DNA from: Ignavibacteria bacterium RIFOXYC2_FULL_35_21
GTDB lineage: Bacteria; Bacteroidota; Ignavibacteria; Kapaibacteriales; UBA2268
NCBI GenBank assembly: GCA_001804705.1
Contig: MHAY01000056.1
Span: forward strand, 1 to 56,982
Direction: 5' to 3'
Length of the DNA stretch: 56,982 nt
Positions 42,371 to 52,098 of this stretch are shown here, piece by piece. Position 1 is the stretch's first letter. Each line of letters starts with the position of its first letter. A model generated the notes under the pieces. It made no database searches. It was not told where the DNA came from and was given only the letters and a program-made list of their open reading frames with translations. The translations under genes and the position numbers were made by a program.

Positions 42371-43158
42371 TTTTCCTGGCCTGCGATATTATTTTTTCTT
42401 CCTTTAACTAATAAAATTGATATAAATACAACCACGAATAACAGGAGAATACCACCTGCAACTTTTGTAAAGTTGAAAACATATTTTTTACCATCGGCAT
42501 CGTAGCTGTAACAGAATTGGAGAACCTTGTTAATCGTCGGTGATGATTTCCCTTCGCTAGCCTCAATCAGAGCCATTTTCAAGTCGAAGGGCAAAAACGT
42601 TGTCCCGAATAAATAACGTGATATTACACCTTTTGGTGAAAGAACGATAACAGTAGAAGTGTGAATAAAATCATCGGCTGTGTCCCTCATGAAATAAAAG
42701 CCGACGGCATCAGTTAAAGCCCTGATGCTTGCACTGTCGCCCACCATAAACTGCCACGCATCCTTCGGTATCTTCTTCTCCAATCCTGCAAGATAATTAT
42801 TCTTCCATTTATAAGCATCGGCAGCTGTCTCATTTTGGTCGAAGCTTAATGTAATTATCTGATATTCCTTTCCTGCTTCCATGTCCATTTTGTCTATTGT
42901 CTCGCTCAATCCGTTAAGAAGAGGCGTGCATATATTCGGGCAATGATAATAAACGAGTGCAAGAACGGTCGGCTTGTTTATTATTGAATCCAAACTTAAT
43001 GTATCGCCTGTTGAGTTGACAAATCTCAGGTTCATTGGTATCGTTTTATCTAATTGTTCTTCGAGTCCGACTACAGGTTTCTTTTTTAAATCCGAGTAGG
43101 AGTTAACAATACACGTAAACATGAGGATTAACAGCAATATTAAATTTTTTAGTTTCAT
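42367..43158 (-). CDS. Sco1/SenC-family copper chaperone
   Basis: A thioredoxin-fold copper carrier for the CuA site. The signal or anchor is at 4-22; the copper ligands are the two Cys of YYHCPNICTPLLNG and the His of DDFIHTSTVIVLSP. A C-terminal membrane helix (about 233-252, ILLLFVVVFISILLVKG) follows the fold. It stands directly upstream of the oxidase genes and overlaps subunit I by 4 bp. Confidence 0.9.
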   Translation of the reverse strand: MKLKNLILLLILMFTCIVNSYSDLKKKPVVGLEEQLDKTIPMNLRFVNSTGDTLSLDSIINKPTVLALVYYHCPNICTPLLNGLSETIDKMDMEAGKEYQIITLSFDQNETAADAYKWKNNYLAGLEKKIPKDAWQFMVGDSASIRALTDAVGFYFMRDTADDFIHTSTVIVLSPKGVISRYLFGTTFLPFDLKMALIEASEGKSSPTINKVLQFCYSYDADGKKYVFNFTKVAGGILLLFVVVFISILLVKGRKNNIAGQEK

Positions 43159-43167
43159 AACATTATT

Positions 43168-44115
43168 TCAAATTGTTTGATTTACTTTTATTAATCCTGA
43201 TAGATAATTATATAAAATTGACAGGTCATCTTTAGACAACAGCATAATATCAGGTTTGAAGCCGCTCTGTCTGTTTGTTATAACAAAATTCAAAAATTCG
43301 TTAGCACCTCCTCTCCAAATCTGAGATTTCAATAAAGTTGAAACGGCTTTCATCTTATTTACGGCAATCGTATTGAATATATCATATCCTGGTTCATTAG
43401 GATTATTTTTTATATGTTCGATAATTTTTTTCACATTATCTTTATCAGATTTTGATTCATCTGCCAATTTTACGACTGCCATGCTGACTGGTATCTGTGA
43501 TGGGACCTTTCTTCCGGCAGACAGACTGTAAGTTTGGTCCATATCTTTAATTTCACTTTCAGTTACACCCGGAAGCTCAGGAGTTATTGTTTTCATATAA
43601 TGGATGATATCCAGCCTGTCTTCAACCGAAAGGAAATCATAAGAAGTCATGCCCGTTTTAGGAATTCCCTCCTGCAAAGTTTTAAATATTTGGGAAAAGC
43701 TGTTTCCGTTTTTCCATCCTTCCGATTCATGATAATTTCTTGGTTTAGGCTGTAATGCTATTCCCCCGGGGCCATCGCCGTTGCCCTGTTCTCCATGGCA
43801 AACGGCACAATTAGCAATATAAAGCTCTTCGCCTTTTTGAATTTGCTTCTCACTTGGCTTCTTTATTGTAACTAAATCAATACCAACCGAAACTTCACCC
43901 TTAACAGGTGTCAAATCTTCAATAACTTCTGTAGTATCTTTCAGTACGGGCGGTGTCTCGTTTGTATGAATAATATCGAGCTTATGAATGTAAATAAGGC
44001 CGATGAAAACAAATGCTGCAATAAAATACGGATATATTATGCCGAACCACCTGACAGGTGTTCTCAGCACATTCCTGAAATTTATTTCTATTTCCTTATC
44101 TTTCATATCCTGCAT
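43168..44115 (-). CDS. Membrane-anchored monoheme cytochrome c
   Basis: One N-terminal helix (about 20-42) and a class I-like cytochrome c domain with CAVCH at 103-107, followed by GEQGNGDGPGG and a Met (PKTGMTSYDFL) as the likely sixth ligand. The C-terminal 110 residues have no clear domain. It lies between actF and the Sco gene, so it is well placed to carry electrons from ACIII to the oxidase, whose subunit II has no heme of its own. The carrier role is inference. Confidence 0.82.
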   Translation of the reverse strand: MQDMKDKEIEINFRNVLRTPVRWFGIIYPYFIAAFVFIGLIYIHKLDIIHTNETPPVLKDTTEVIEDLTPVKGEVSVGIDLVTIKKPSEKQIQKGEELYIANCAVCHGEQGNGDGPGGIALQPKPRNYHESEGWKNGNSFSQIFKTLQEGIPKTGMTSYDFLSVEDRLDIIHYMKTITPELPGVTESEIKDMDQTYSLSAGRKVPSQIPVSMAVVKLADESKSDKDNVKKIIEHIKNNPNEPGYDIFNTIAVNKMKAVSTLLKSQIWRGGANEFLNFVITNRQSGFKPDIMLLSKDDLSILYNYLSGLIKVNQTI

Positions 44116-44142
44116 TTGTTTTTCCTTTTTTCCTAATCTACA

Positions 44143-45333
44143 TTACAAATGAAACTCAATGCTCCGTTTCAGTTTCGGGTCACCTACCGGCAATAGGTTT
44201 GTATTTTTTGCCCTCATTGTAAAAATTAATATTATTATTCCTACACAAAGAATGGGATAACCAAGCTCGTTCCAGCTAAATGCAATTCCCGACTTGCTGT
44301 AATTCGGCATCACCAGCCAATACAAATCATAATAATGTGAAAACAGTATCCAGATTGCTGCAAGTTTCAATCTCTTGGGGTCTTTTTTTGACGGCTGGGT
44401 TAAAAGTAAAGCATAAGGTACTACGAACCTGAAAACAACCATTCCAAGACTTATGTATTTCCAGCTACCTTCCCAGCGGTTAATGAACCAATACGTTTCT
44501 TCAGGCAAATTAGCATACCAAATCAGCAGGAACTGGCTGAAAGCAATGTATGCCCAAAAGTTTGTGAAGGCGAACATCAATGCACCCAGGCTGTAATAAT
44601 GGTCGCTTTTTATTTTCACTCCAAACAAATCAAGCTTGGCTAACCTGACAACTGCAAAAGTTGTAGCGGCAAGTGCTGCCATTAAACTACCGGAAAAATA
44701 ATAAACACCGAAAATTGTCGAAAACCAGTGAGGCTCGAGGCTCATAAGCCAGTCAACAGCTACTATCGTTATTGTTATACCAAAGAAAGGCATGAAGATG
44801 GCGGCAAAGATTGTGTTCCTCTTTGTCAGGCTTTGTTCCATGGTTTTGTCCTGCTTCTTTGAATTGCCAATGAAAATAAAATAGAATAACCACCATATAA
44901 TGAAAATAACCGCCAGCCTTACAAAAAAGAATGTTTCATTCAGATAGGGAGATTTCCCCGCAAGAATAGCATCCTTTGCAACTGCTTCAACGTGTGACCA
45001 ATGGAACACACTGTGCATATTTAACAAAAATGGCAGGGCAAGAACCGGTACAATAAAAATTACTGCACTTAAAAACTCTGTTATTCTCCTGAATACAACA
45101 CTCCATACAGCACCTACAAGATATTCCAAGGCAATTAGAAATAGTGAAGCAACTCCGATGCTGAGAACAAATGACGAACCGATTATGCTGTTATATGCAG
45201 TTCTTTCGGGATTTGTGATATAAGAAACAATGACAATAATCAAACCTAAGATAGTAAATGCCAAGCCTGCATATTTTGCTTTTATGGGCAATTCTTTTTT
45301 CTGATAATCCAATGTGAAGCCTTTATCGCTCAT
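44143..45333 (-). CDS. actF: ACIII subunit ActF (membrane quinol-side subunit)
   Basis: A 396-residue protein with about ten helices, homologous in layout to ActC and characteristic of the sixth ACIII subunit: RRITEFLSAVIFIVPVLALPFLL, ITIVAVDWLMSLEPHWFSTIFGVYYFSGS and AFTNFWAYIAFSQFLLIWYANLPEETYWF (key words VDWLMSLEPHWFS and FSQFLLIWYANLPEE). ActC and ActF together flank the quinol and proton path in known ACIII structures. The start overlaps the ActDE stop by 4 bp. Confidence 0.9.
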   Translation of the reverse strand: MSDKGFTLDYQKKELPIKAKYAGLAFTILGLIIVIVSYITNPERTAYNSIIGSSFVLSIGVASLFLIALEYLVGAVWSVVFRRITEFLSAVIFIVPVLALPFLLNMHSVFHWSHVEAVAKDAILAGKSPYLNETFFFVRLAVIFIIWWLFYFIFIGNSKKQDKTMEQSLTKRNTIFAAIFMPFFGITITIVAVDWLMSLEPHWFSTIFGVYYFSGSLMAALAATTFAVVRLAKLDLFGVKIKSDHYYSLGALMFAFTNFWAYIAFSQFLLIWYANLPEETYWFINRWEGSWKYISLGMVVFRFVVPYALLLTQPSKKDPKRLKLAAIWILFSHYYDLYWLVMPNYSKSGIAFSWNELGYPILCVGIIILIFTMRAKNTNLLPVGDPKLKRSIEFHL

Positions 45334-46469
45334 TTCAAATCATCCTCCTTAGCATTGACTGCCCTTTGTAAAGCCCTGACATACAGAATGACAGCCCATC
45401 TTTCGTCGGGAGTAAGTTGTTGAGCATAAGAAGGCATTATGTTTTGTCCTTCCGTAATTACAGCGAAAATTCTCCCGTCCGTCCAAGTCCTTACCTTATC
45501 CGAATGTAGGCTGGGAGGATTAGGAAACTGCCCGTTGAGCCTTGCATCTCCCTTGGCAAAATTTCCGTGACAGGGACTGCAATACGTATTATATTTCTTC
45601 TTACCGAGTGTAAGTGTCTTTTCATCGGGAATAAACGGATTCACTAACTTTTCTCCTGCAATATCAGGCTGTCCTGCGAACATGTACGGCATAGAACCTC
45701 TGGCAACCGTCCCTGAAACAGGATTTCTCATTCCGAATCCGTCTTTAAATATCTTACTGTGACTTTGAGGCATAACTCTGCTTTGCTCCATCATCCAGTT
45801 GAATGGCTCCATATAAAGTAATTTATTCAATGTGAAATATGATGCTCCCGAAATAATAATAGCTGTGAATAAAAGAAAAACCATAAATTTTAATTCAAAT
45901 ATTTTCGGCTTTTTATTTAACTCTGCAATATCAAAATTAATTTCACTGATTCTCTTTGCACCAAGTTTTTCAAATAACTTTTTCACCCTAACTACATCAA
46001 ATAGGGAATCCTCTGCTTCGATGCTTATACCGAATTTATCATTCGACACGCTTTTCATATAATCAGTGTCATGCAGTGGATGGCTTAAATTCGGAAATCT
46101 GAAATAAAGAAATAACATTGTCAGCACTGTACCGACAGAGGCAATTAAAACAGTAACCTCAAATGTTACCGGAATAAATGCGGGAAAAGCAAAGAAAGGC
46201 TTTCCCCCTATAACGACAGGATAGTCCATAGACATTGACCACCACATGAAAAATAATGCACCAATAGCACCCGTCAAACCGAGTGCCAGTGCGAAATATC
46301 CAAGCTTTGAAGGCGGAAGTTTCATCTTGATGTCCAAGCCATGCACGGGATAAGGAGTGTTCACATCATACTTTGTATAACCTTCCTTCTGCACTGCTTC
46401 CACAGCCTGAACGATTTCATCGGGTGTATCAAATAGACCGGTAACTGAATATAAATTTCTATTTTCCAT
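45330..46469 (-). CDS. Fused ACIII subunits ActD (DUF3341) and ActE (monoheme cytochrome c)
   Basis: Residues 1-175 are an ActD/DUF3341 domain: the ferredoxin-like start SVTGLFDTPDEIVQAVEAVQKEGY, two helices at about 55-78 and 100-120, and the loop FRFPNLSHPLHDTDYM. A third helix (about 195-213) leads into a cytochrome c domain with CSPCH at 297-301, GNFAKGDARLNG and a distal Met in QNIMPSYAQQL, the form of ActE. In Rhodothermus and Flavobacterium, as I recall, these are separate genes. The fusion fixes a one-to-one ratio and puts the heme on the periplasmic face by the ActD helices. Overlaps neighbours by 1 and 4 bp. Confidence 0.88.
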   Translation of the reverse strand: MENRNLYSVTGLFDTPDEIVQAVEAVQKEGYTKYDVNTPYPVHGLDIKMKLPPSKLGYFALALGLTGAIGALFFMWWSMSMDYPVVIGGKPFFAFPAFIPVTFEVTVLIASVGTVLTMLFLYFRFPNLSHPLHDTDYMKSVSNDKFGISIEAEDSLFDVVRVKKLFEKLGAKRISEINFDIAELNKKPKIFELKFMVFLLFTAIIISGASYFTLNKLLYMEPFNWMMEQSRVMPQSHSKIFKDGFGMRNPVSGTVARGSMPYMFAGQPDIAGEKLVNPFIPDEKTLTLGKKKYNTYCSPCHGNFAKGDARLNGQFPNPPSLHSDKVRTWTDGRIFAVITEGQNIMPSYAQQLTPDERWAVILYVRALQRAVNAKEDDLK

Positions 46470-47839
46470 TATTGAGCACCTCCATGATGAGTTGGCTGTC
46501 CCCCGGTAATAACACTCTTAACTTCGGCTATTGAGACTACAGGCATTGTCTTGATAAATATCAGAATCCATGTAAAGAAAAATCCGAAACTGCCTATCAA
46601 AATTCCTGTATCAATCACTGTCGGTGTGTAAATACCCCAGCTTGACGGCAGGTAATCACGTGAAAGTGATGTAACGATAATCACAAATCTTTCGAACCAC
46701 ATTCCAACATTAACAAGTACACCTATTATAAACATTATCGGAATTGAACGCCGGATTTTCTTAATCCAGAACAATTGAGGAAAAATAACATTACAGCTTA
46801 CCATCGTCCAGTATGCCCATGCGTAATCGCCGAATGCACGGTTGACAAACGCAAATGTTTCTATCGGATTGCCGCTGTACCATGCTATAAAGAATTCCAT
46901 TGCATAAGCATAACCGACCATCGAACCTGTAACGATAATGATTTTATTCATTTTCTCGAGTGTATCAAGCGTTATGATATGCTCATAATTGAAAATTTTC
47001 CTTACAAATATCAGAACGTTCTGCACCATAGCAAATCCCGAGAACACAGCTCCTGCAACGAAATATGGCGGAAATATTGTCGTGTGCCACCCGGGAAGTA
47101 TTGACACTGCAAAGTCAAAGCTTACTATTGTATGAACCGACAATACAAGCGGTGTTGCAAATCCTGCGAGAACCAGGTAAACCATTTCGTAATGATGCCA
47201 GTGCCTGTTAGAATGTCTCCAGCCAAGGCTTACGATTGAATATATAACTTTCTTGATATTGTTTACTGTTTTGTCTCGTAGAGTTGCAAAGTCGGGGATC
47301 AAACCGACATACCAGAAAATGAATGACACCGTAAAGTATGTTGACACTGCAAATACGTCCCACAAAAGCGGTGACGTGAAATTAACCCAAAGCGAGTTTT
47401 GATTCGGATAAGGGAATAACCATCCGTCTAACCAGGGCCTGCCTACGTGAATTAACGGGAATAGTCCTGCCGTCATAACGGCAAATATTGTCATACCTTC
47501 TGCGAATCGTGCTATACCCGTTCTCCATTTTTGCCTGAATAAGAATAAAATTGCCGATATTAATGTTCCTGCATGCCCGATACCAACCCAAAAAACGAAG
47601 TTCACAATATCGAATGCCCAGCCCACCGGATTGTTGTTTCCCCACATTCCGGTACCATACACAAATGTCAATCCAAGGCATGTTGCTCCGAAAAGCATTA
47701 AGGTAACAGATATTGTCAATGCAATATAGTATTTCTTATTAGGCCTGGTCTCAAGCGGCTTTGATATAAGATCGGTAATCTCGGCAAAGGTTGGCCTGCC
47801 TTCAATGACCGATAGTTCCCGTGTATAATCAACACTCAC
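46469..47839 (-). CDS. actC: ACIII subunit ActC (NrfD/PsrC-like quinol oxidase membrane subunit)
   Basis: A 456-residue integral membrane protein with about ten helices and the NrfD-family form: [31 protein letters not shown], then [21 protein letters not shown] and [16 protein letters not shown]. Key words are [13 protein letters not shown], the conserved quinol-site segment. It takes electrons from menaquinol and passes them to the iron-sulfur subunit ActB. The GTG start overlaps the actB stop by 4 bp. Confidence 0.92.
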   Translation of the reverse strand: MSVDYTRELSVIEGRPTFAEITDLISKPLETRPNKKYYIALTISVTLMLFGATCLGLTFVYGTGMWGNNNPVGWAFDIVNFVFWVGIGHAGTLISAILFLFRQKWRTGIARFAEGMTIFAVMTAGLFPLIHVGRPWLDGWLFPYPNQNSLWVNFTSPLLWDVFAVSTYFTVSFIFWYVGLIPDFATLRDKTVNNIKKVIYSIVSLGWRHSNRHWHHYEMVYLVLAGFATPLVLSVHTIVSFDFAVSILPGWHTTIFPPYFVAGAVFSGFAMVQNVLIFVRKIFNYEHIITLDTLEKMNKIIIVTGSMVGYAYAMEFFIAWYSGNPIETFAFVNRAFGDYAWAYWTMVSCNVIFPQLFWIKKIRRSIPIMFIIGVLVNVGMWFERFVIIVTSLSRDYLPSSWGIYTPTVIDTGILIGSFGFFFTWILIFIKTMPVVSIAEVKSVITGGQPTHHGGAQ

Positions 47840-50800
47840 GATTGACCCTCCGCCGCTTTGTTCCTCAATCTTGCAATGTATGTTACATTTGGCTTAATAT
47901 TCAACTCTTCCAAAACATGATACCCAAGTTTGTGATTTCTTATATAATCAATTGGTGAATCTTTTTCATGTGCATCGCCGAAAGTAATGGCTTCTGCCGG
48001 ACATGCTTCCTGGCATGCGGTTTTGACTTCACTTCCTTTTAATGGTACTCCGTTCTTTATAGCTTCCTGCCTTGCTTCCATTATTCTCTGAACGCAGAAA
48101 GTGCATTTTTCCATCACACCACGCGAACGGACTGTAACCTCGGGATTCTGCATCAGGCTCAGTGAATCCTTATTATAATAGCCGTCTGCAAAATGATTTC
48201 TGAAATTATAGAAATTAAATCTTCTTACTTTATAAGGGCAGTTGTTCGAGCAGTAACGTGTTCCGACGCACCTGTTGTAAATCATCTGGTTCAGTCCGTC
48301 AGGGCTGTGGTTAGTAGCAACAACGGGACAAACATTCTCGCATGGTGCATCATCGCAGTGCATGCAAAGCATAGGCTGGTTACTGGTTTCAGGCTCTTCC
48401 GGCGAGTCGCTGTAATACCTGTCAACTCTAATCCAGTGCATTTCCCTTCCTACTTTTACCATGTCTTTCCCGACAATCGGAACATTGTTTTCGACATTGC
48501 AAGCAGATACACAGATGCCGCATCCAACGCATTTGTTCAGGTCAATTGCCATTGCCCATTTTGTGCCTGTGTATTGCACCCTGTTAACTATCGAAATATC
48601 TTCTATTTTCGGTTTTCCTTCTCTAAAGAAATCCGGATTTTTAATATAAGCGGCAACTGTTCCTTCCTGTATAATGCTTCTTTGTTTATGAAACTCCATC
48701 ACCTCAGGTTCATTGATTGCATGATGCTCCTGTGTCGAAGCAAATTTATATTTCCCACTTGCTTTTGAGATGCTGATACCTGAAATTAGCATTGGAGTAT
48801 AATTTTTCTTTGAAATGAATTGTATTCCATCGAAACCAACTTTTGAGCCGACTGTTCCGCCAACTTTCCTTCCATAACCCAGTTCTATTGAAACAACACC
48901 ATCAGCCATACCAGGTTGAATCATAACGGGGACTGATAATTTCTTTCCACTTGCTTTGATTTCTATGTAGTCGCCGATTTTTACACCAAGTTGTTTGGAT
49001 GTATTCAGAGAAATTGATGCATAATTGTCCCATGTTACTTTTGATACAGGATGAGGAAGCTCCTGAAGCCATCCGTTGTTTGCAAACCTGCCGTCACCGA
49101 TTGTGTAATTCCTCGTTAACATTAGGATAACACCTTTTGAATCTGGGTAGTGGAGCAATTCATTTGCACTCGTATAAATCTCTCCAATTGTTTGAGCAGG
49201 TGCTTTATAATTCACAACACCATCATGGAGTGCGGCAAACCAGAATGAACGGAAATCCGATGCAACTGAAAGCGAAGGATAAATATTCTGTTCCCAGTTT
49301 TTCATCATATACTGATGGTAGCCGTCTTCAGAATAATTCTCTGCATTTCCACCTATCAATAGATGAAGTATTGATTCCTTCTGCCTTGTATTATATAGAG
49401 GTGCAATAACAGGCTGTTGCAAACTAAATAGACCTGTCCTTGTCTGAAAATCTCCCCAGCTTTCAAAGTTGTGATGAATCGGCAGAACATAATTGCTTCT
49501 GACAGAAGTATCATTTTCATTTTCACACATTGTAACAACAACAGGTACTTTCTTCAATGCTGATGCATATCCATAATCAGGTGCAAAATGGAAAACAGGA
49601 TTTGTATCAAAATGCAGAATAACAGCCACATTACCGCCATTCATTGAATTAATCAACGATTCAATTTCAGCATTTTCGGAAAGAGGCATTTGTTTAACAT
49701 TTCCTCTTTCCTTATTATATAAAGCATTATTTCCAAGTACATCATTCAAAGCATTCACAGCAATATGAACTTCTTCGGAAAGAATATCCCCAGCATAAAC
49801 AATTGACTTCCCTTTGTTTGAAATCAAATCATTCACAAGAGAATTTAATACGTTCTCGGATAGTTTATATTTACTTGTAATTCCTTTGAGATTGTATTGC
49901 CCAATTTTTGCTGATAGTGATGGATTAAGTGTTGTCGAAGTAACTTTCCTGACAAATATAATTTCATTCAGGAGGCTCATTACAAACTCAAACTGCGCAT
50001 CAGGTTTTATTCTAAGCCTGTGGTCCGAGTTCATTCCCGTAAGGCTCATACCACCTTCGGCAACATATAGCCTGTTGAAATTCTTTGCATCATCAACATT
50101 TCTCTTTCCTGCAAACAATCTTATTTGCTCGACAAAGTTTCCTTCATTCCCGAGAAAATCTGATTCAAGTGAAAGTATAACATTTGCATCACCCCAGCTA
50201 ATCACAGGAAAGTTTGATTCACCATAGCATTGCTTCCATGCAGACTGCCTGTTTTTATCATTGAAAAGTTCATAAGAATATACTTTCCCTGTCGGATATT
50301 TTAATTTGAAATCTTCAAATAGTTTTTTCTGTGAAGGTGATAGAACAGAGTGAGTAATAATAGCAATCTCTTTATTATCTGCCGAAGCTTTATTCATAGC
50401 CTCTATAATTTTATTATCAATATTTTTCCAATTAGCCGGTTTGAATTTACCGTTAGCTCCCGACAAAGGCTCCTTCAGCCTTTCCGGGTCATAGAGATTA
50501 AGAATATTTGCCTGTCCTGCCGCACAAATCTTTCCTCTGCTAATTGGGTGGTCGGGATTGCCGTCAATCTTTATAGGTCTTCCTTCCCTGGTTTTAATCA
50601 AAATTCCGCAGGTATTTGAACATCCTGTGCAGGTCGAAGCATAATAGTTTGCTACACCGATTGTCAAGTCGTCAGGCTTTTTGTTGTAAGGAATAATCTC
50701 GCCTTTATCCCGGTAATCAGTGCATGCAGTTGCAGCAAAAGCCGCAGAAGCACCTGCCAGTGCAAGGAATTTCCTGCGTGAGTGAGAAGGTTGAGCATCG

Positions 50801-50922
50801 AGATTGAACTCCTCGGTCATTCCTTCAGCAAACTCATTTTCTTTTGCTTTCGCAAAATTGAGGCTGTTCTTTAAATCATCCAAGCTAAGCCAGAATTTCT
50901 TATTTTCTTCATTCCTGCTCAT
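47836..50922 (-). CDS. actB: ACIII subunit ActB (molybdopterin-like domain without cofactor fused to iron-sulfur domain)
   Basis: A 1028-residue periplasmic subunit. A Tat signal ([10 protein letters not shown], Arg49-Arg50) ends at TAC, whose Cys67 could be lipidated. Then a molybdopterin-oxidoreductase-like fold runs from about 90 to 730; it has CTGCSNTCG at its start, and family members lack the Mo cofactor. From about 755 a four-cluster ferredoxin domain shows [38 protein letters not shown] and CTFCVQRI...CQEACPAEA. These relay electrons from ActC to the cytochromes ActA/ActE. Start overlaps the small Tat gene by 4 bp. Confidence 0.93.
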   Translation of the reverse strand: MSRNEENKKFWLSLDDLKNSLNFAKAKENEFAEGMTEEFNLDAQPSHSRRKFLALAGASAAFAATACTDYRDKGEIIPYNKKPDDLTIGVANYYASTCTGCSNTCGILIKTREGRPIKIDGNPDHPISRGKICAAGQANILNLYDPERLKEPLSGANGKFKPANWKNIDNKIIEAMNKASADNKEIAIITHSVLSPSQKKLFEDFKLKYPTGKVYSYELFNDKNRQSAWKQCYGESNFPVISWGDANVILSLESDFLGNEGNFVEQIRLFAGKRNVDDAKNFNRLYVAEGGMSLTGMNSDHRLRIKPDAQFEFVMSLLNEIIFVRKVTSTTLNPSLSAKIGQYNLKGITSKYKLSENVLNSLVNDLISNKGKSIVYAGDILSEEVHIAVNALNDVLGNNALYNKERGNVKQMPLSENAEIESLINSMNGGNVAVILHFDTNPVFHFAPDYGYASALKKVPVVVTMCENENDTSVRSNYVLPIHHNFESWGDFQTRTGLFSLQQPVIAPLYNTRQKESILHLLIGGNAENYSEDGYHQYMMKNWEQNIYPSLSVASDFRSFWFAALHDGVVNYKAPAQTIGEIYTSANELLHYPDSKGVILMLTRNYTIGDGRFANNGWLQELPHPVSKVTWDNYASISLNTSKQLGVKIGDYIEIKASGKKLSVPVMIQPGMADGVVSIELGYGRKVGGTVGSKVGFDGIQFISKKNYTPMLISGISISKASGKYKFASTQEHHAINEPEVMEFHKQRSIIQEGTVAAYIKNPDFFREGKPKIEDISIVNRVQYTGTKWAMAIDLNKCVGCGICVSACNVENNVPIVGKDMVKVGREMHWIRVDRYYSDSPEEPETSNQPMLCMHCDDAPCENVCPVVATNHSPDGLNQMIYNRCVGTRYCSNNCPYKVRRFNFYNFRNHFADGYYNKDSLSLMQNPEVTVRSRGVMEKCTFCVQRIMEARQEAIKNGVPLKGSEVKTACQEACPAEAITFGDAHEKDSPIDYIRNHKLGYHVLEELNIKPNVTYIARLRNKAAEGQS

Positions 50923-51122
50923 TTAACCGAACCTCTTTTATTTCTTTTAACAGCTTCAGGATGTACAGACACTTGTAAAGTGTTGTTGCCCGCTAAACTT
51001 TTTCTATCTTTTTTCCCGGAGCCGACAAGCTTAGTTGCCGCCAGTCCTGCTGTGCCTATTCCAAGCACACCGAGGAATTTTCGCCTCTTCAAAATTTCAT
51101 TATTTATATTTTCTTTTTTCAT
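50919..51122 (-). CDS. 67-residue twin-arginine signal peptide protein in the ACIII operon
   Basis: The whole protein is a Tat signal (KRRKFLGVLGIGTAGLAATKLVG, key word RRKFLGVLG, residues 13-21) plus a short basic tail [17 protein letters not shown]. The shape is like the small 'formate dehydrogenase region TAT target' proteins found beside Tat-exported molybdoenzymes. The gene lies between actA and actB and overlaps actB (ATGA), so it is translationally coupled to it. It may help ActB assembly or be a small subunit; the sequence does not show which. It is not one of the six named ACIII subunits. Confidence 0.75.
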   Translation of the reverse strand: MKKENINNEILKRRKFLGVLGIGTAGLAATKLVGSGKKDRKSLAGNNTLQVSVHPEAVKRNKRGSVK

Positions 51123-51147
51123 ATATACTCACTTTGCATTTCATTCT

Positions 51148-51720
51148 CTATCTGTGACATGCATTGCAGTTGTCAGGACCATTCTTAATCTGCCTTGCAA
51201 GTTCAGGTAATTTCTCATGTGCATTGCGGTGGCAGTTAAGGCATGAGCCCATCGTAAACGAGTGAACCTGCGAAACCACATCCATCCTTGCCACATCACC
51301 ATGACAATTCTTGCAGTCAATTCCTTTGTTAACATGAACGCTATGATTGAAATAAGCATAATCAGGCACGCGGTGAATTCTCTTCCATGGAATTGCTTTT
51401 CCCGATTTAAAAAATCCTGTCAGTTTAATTATTTCCGGTTTGTCTTTTCTTGCTATTGTGTGACAGTTCATACAAATTGATGCCGTTGGTATCGTTGCAA
51501 ACCTCGACTTTTCGACTCCTGTATGGCAGTACTGGCAGTCAATCTTCATAGTACCCGCATGAATCTTATGTGAAAAATTGATTGGCTGTTCCGGAGCATA
51601 GCCGATGCCGTCGCGTTCGGGACGCGATATAAAATAAGTTAAAGTAAACGATAAAATAATAACAAAAACAGTTACAGGTAGCCTTACTTTAAGAGCATAA
51701 TCCAATACAGTTTTCTTCAC
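51148..51720 (-). CDS. actA: ACIII subunit ActA (pentaheme cytochrome c)
   Basis: A single N-terminal helix (about 12-32) anchors a periplasmic domain with five c-type heme sites in 190 residues: CQYCH, CMNCH, CKNCH, CLNCH and CNACH. Extra His residues (NFSHKIHAGT; YFNHSVHVN; QVHSFTMG) are likely distal ligands. This is the ActA pattern; it passes electrons from ActB to the monoheme cytochromes. First gene of the 14-gene operon. The start is GTG with AAGG upstream. Confidence 0.93.
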   Translation of the reverse strand: MKKTVLDYALKVRLPVTVFVIILSFTLTYFISRPERDGIGYAPEQPINFSHKIHAGTMKIDCQYCHTGVEKSRFATIPTASICMNCHTIARKDKPEIIKLTGFFKSGKAIPWKRIHRVPDYAYFNHSVHVNKGIDCKNCHGDVARMDVVSQVHSFTMGSCLNCHRNAHEKLPELARQIKNGPDNCNACHR

Positions 51721-52098
51721 CTGCTGCCTTCAATAAAATTCAACATCAATGAATGGTACTTAGAACAATAACAGAAAATACTAACCAGAATAATAGAGAG
51801 TGTCTTATAAAAATAACTCTCAAAGAACTTTAACAATTAAAATCAGACAATAACATCTTTAATTAACAAACTGACAACATGTATAGTTTTCAAAACTAAT
51901 AAAACCACAAATAACATACAAATCTCATTTTTTATAACCTTTTTGTTATTAGGCATTGGCACTTGATTTACAGTTATTTAGGCAAAACTAAAAAAATATT
52001 ATTTTTTCATTTTTCTAAAAATTATTATAAGCAACACTGAAACATTTTCCCATTTTTTTTGTTATTACATAAAACAATAATACAGAAAGGGAAAAACT
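51721..52098. other. 378-bp divergent spacer, promoter region of the respiratory operon
   Basis: AT-rich, no credible coding frame. It must contain the promoter of the minus-strand ACIII-oxidase operon and that of the plus-strand propeller gene. I found no FNR box or strong palindrome, and the -7/-33 elements used in this phylum are too degenerate to place by eye. Confidence 0.4.

Noticed and set aside
48193-48768. 191-codon frame opposite actB
   Set aside because: It is antisense to the cysteine-rich ferredoxin domain of ActB and has no domain or start signal of its own.
51721-52098. FNR/CRP box for the respiratory operon
   Set aside because: TTGATTTACAG and similar words were checked but no half-site pair with correct spacing was found.
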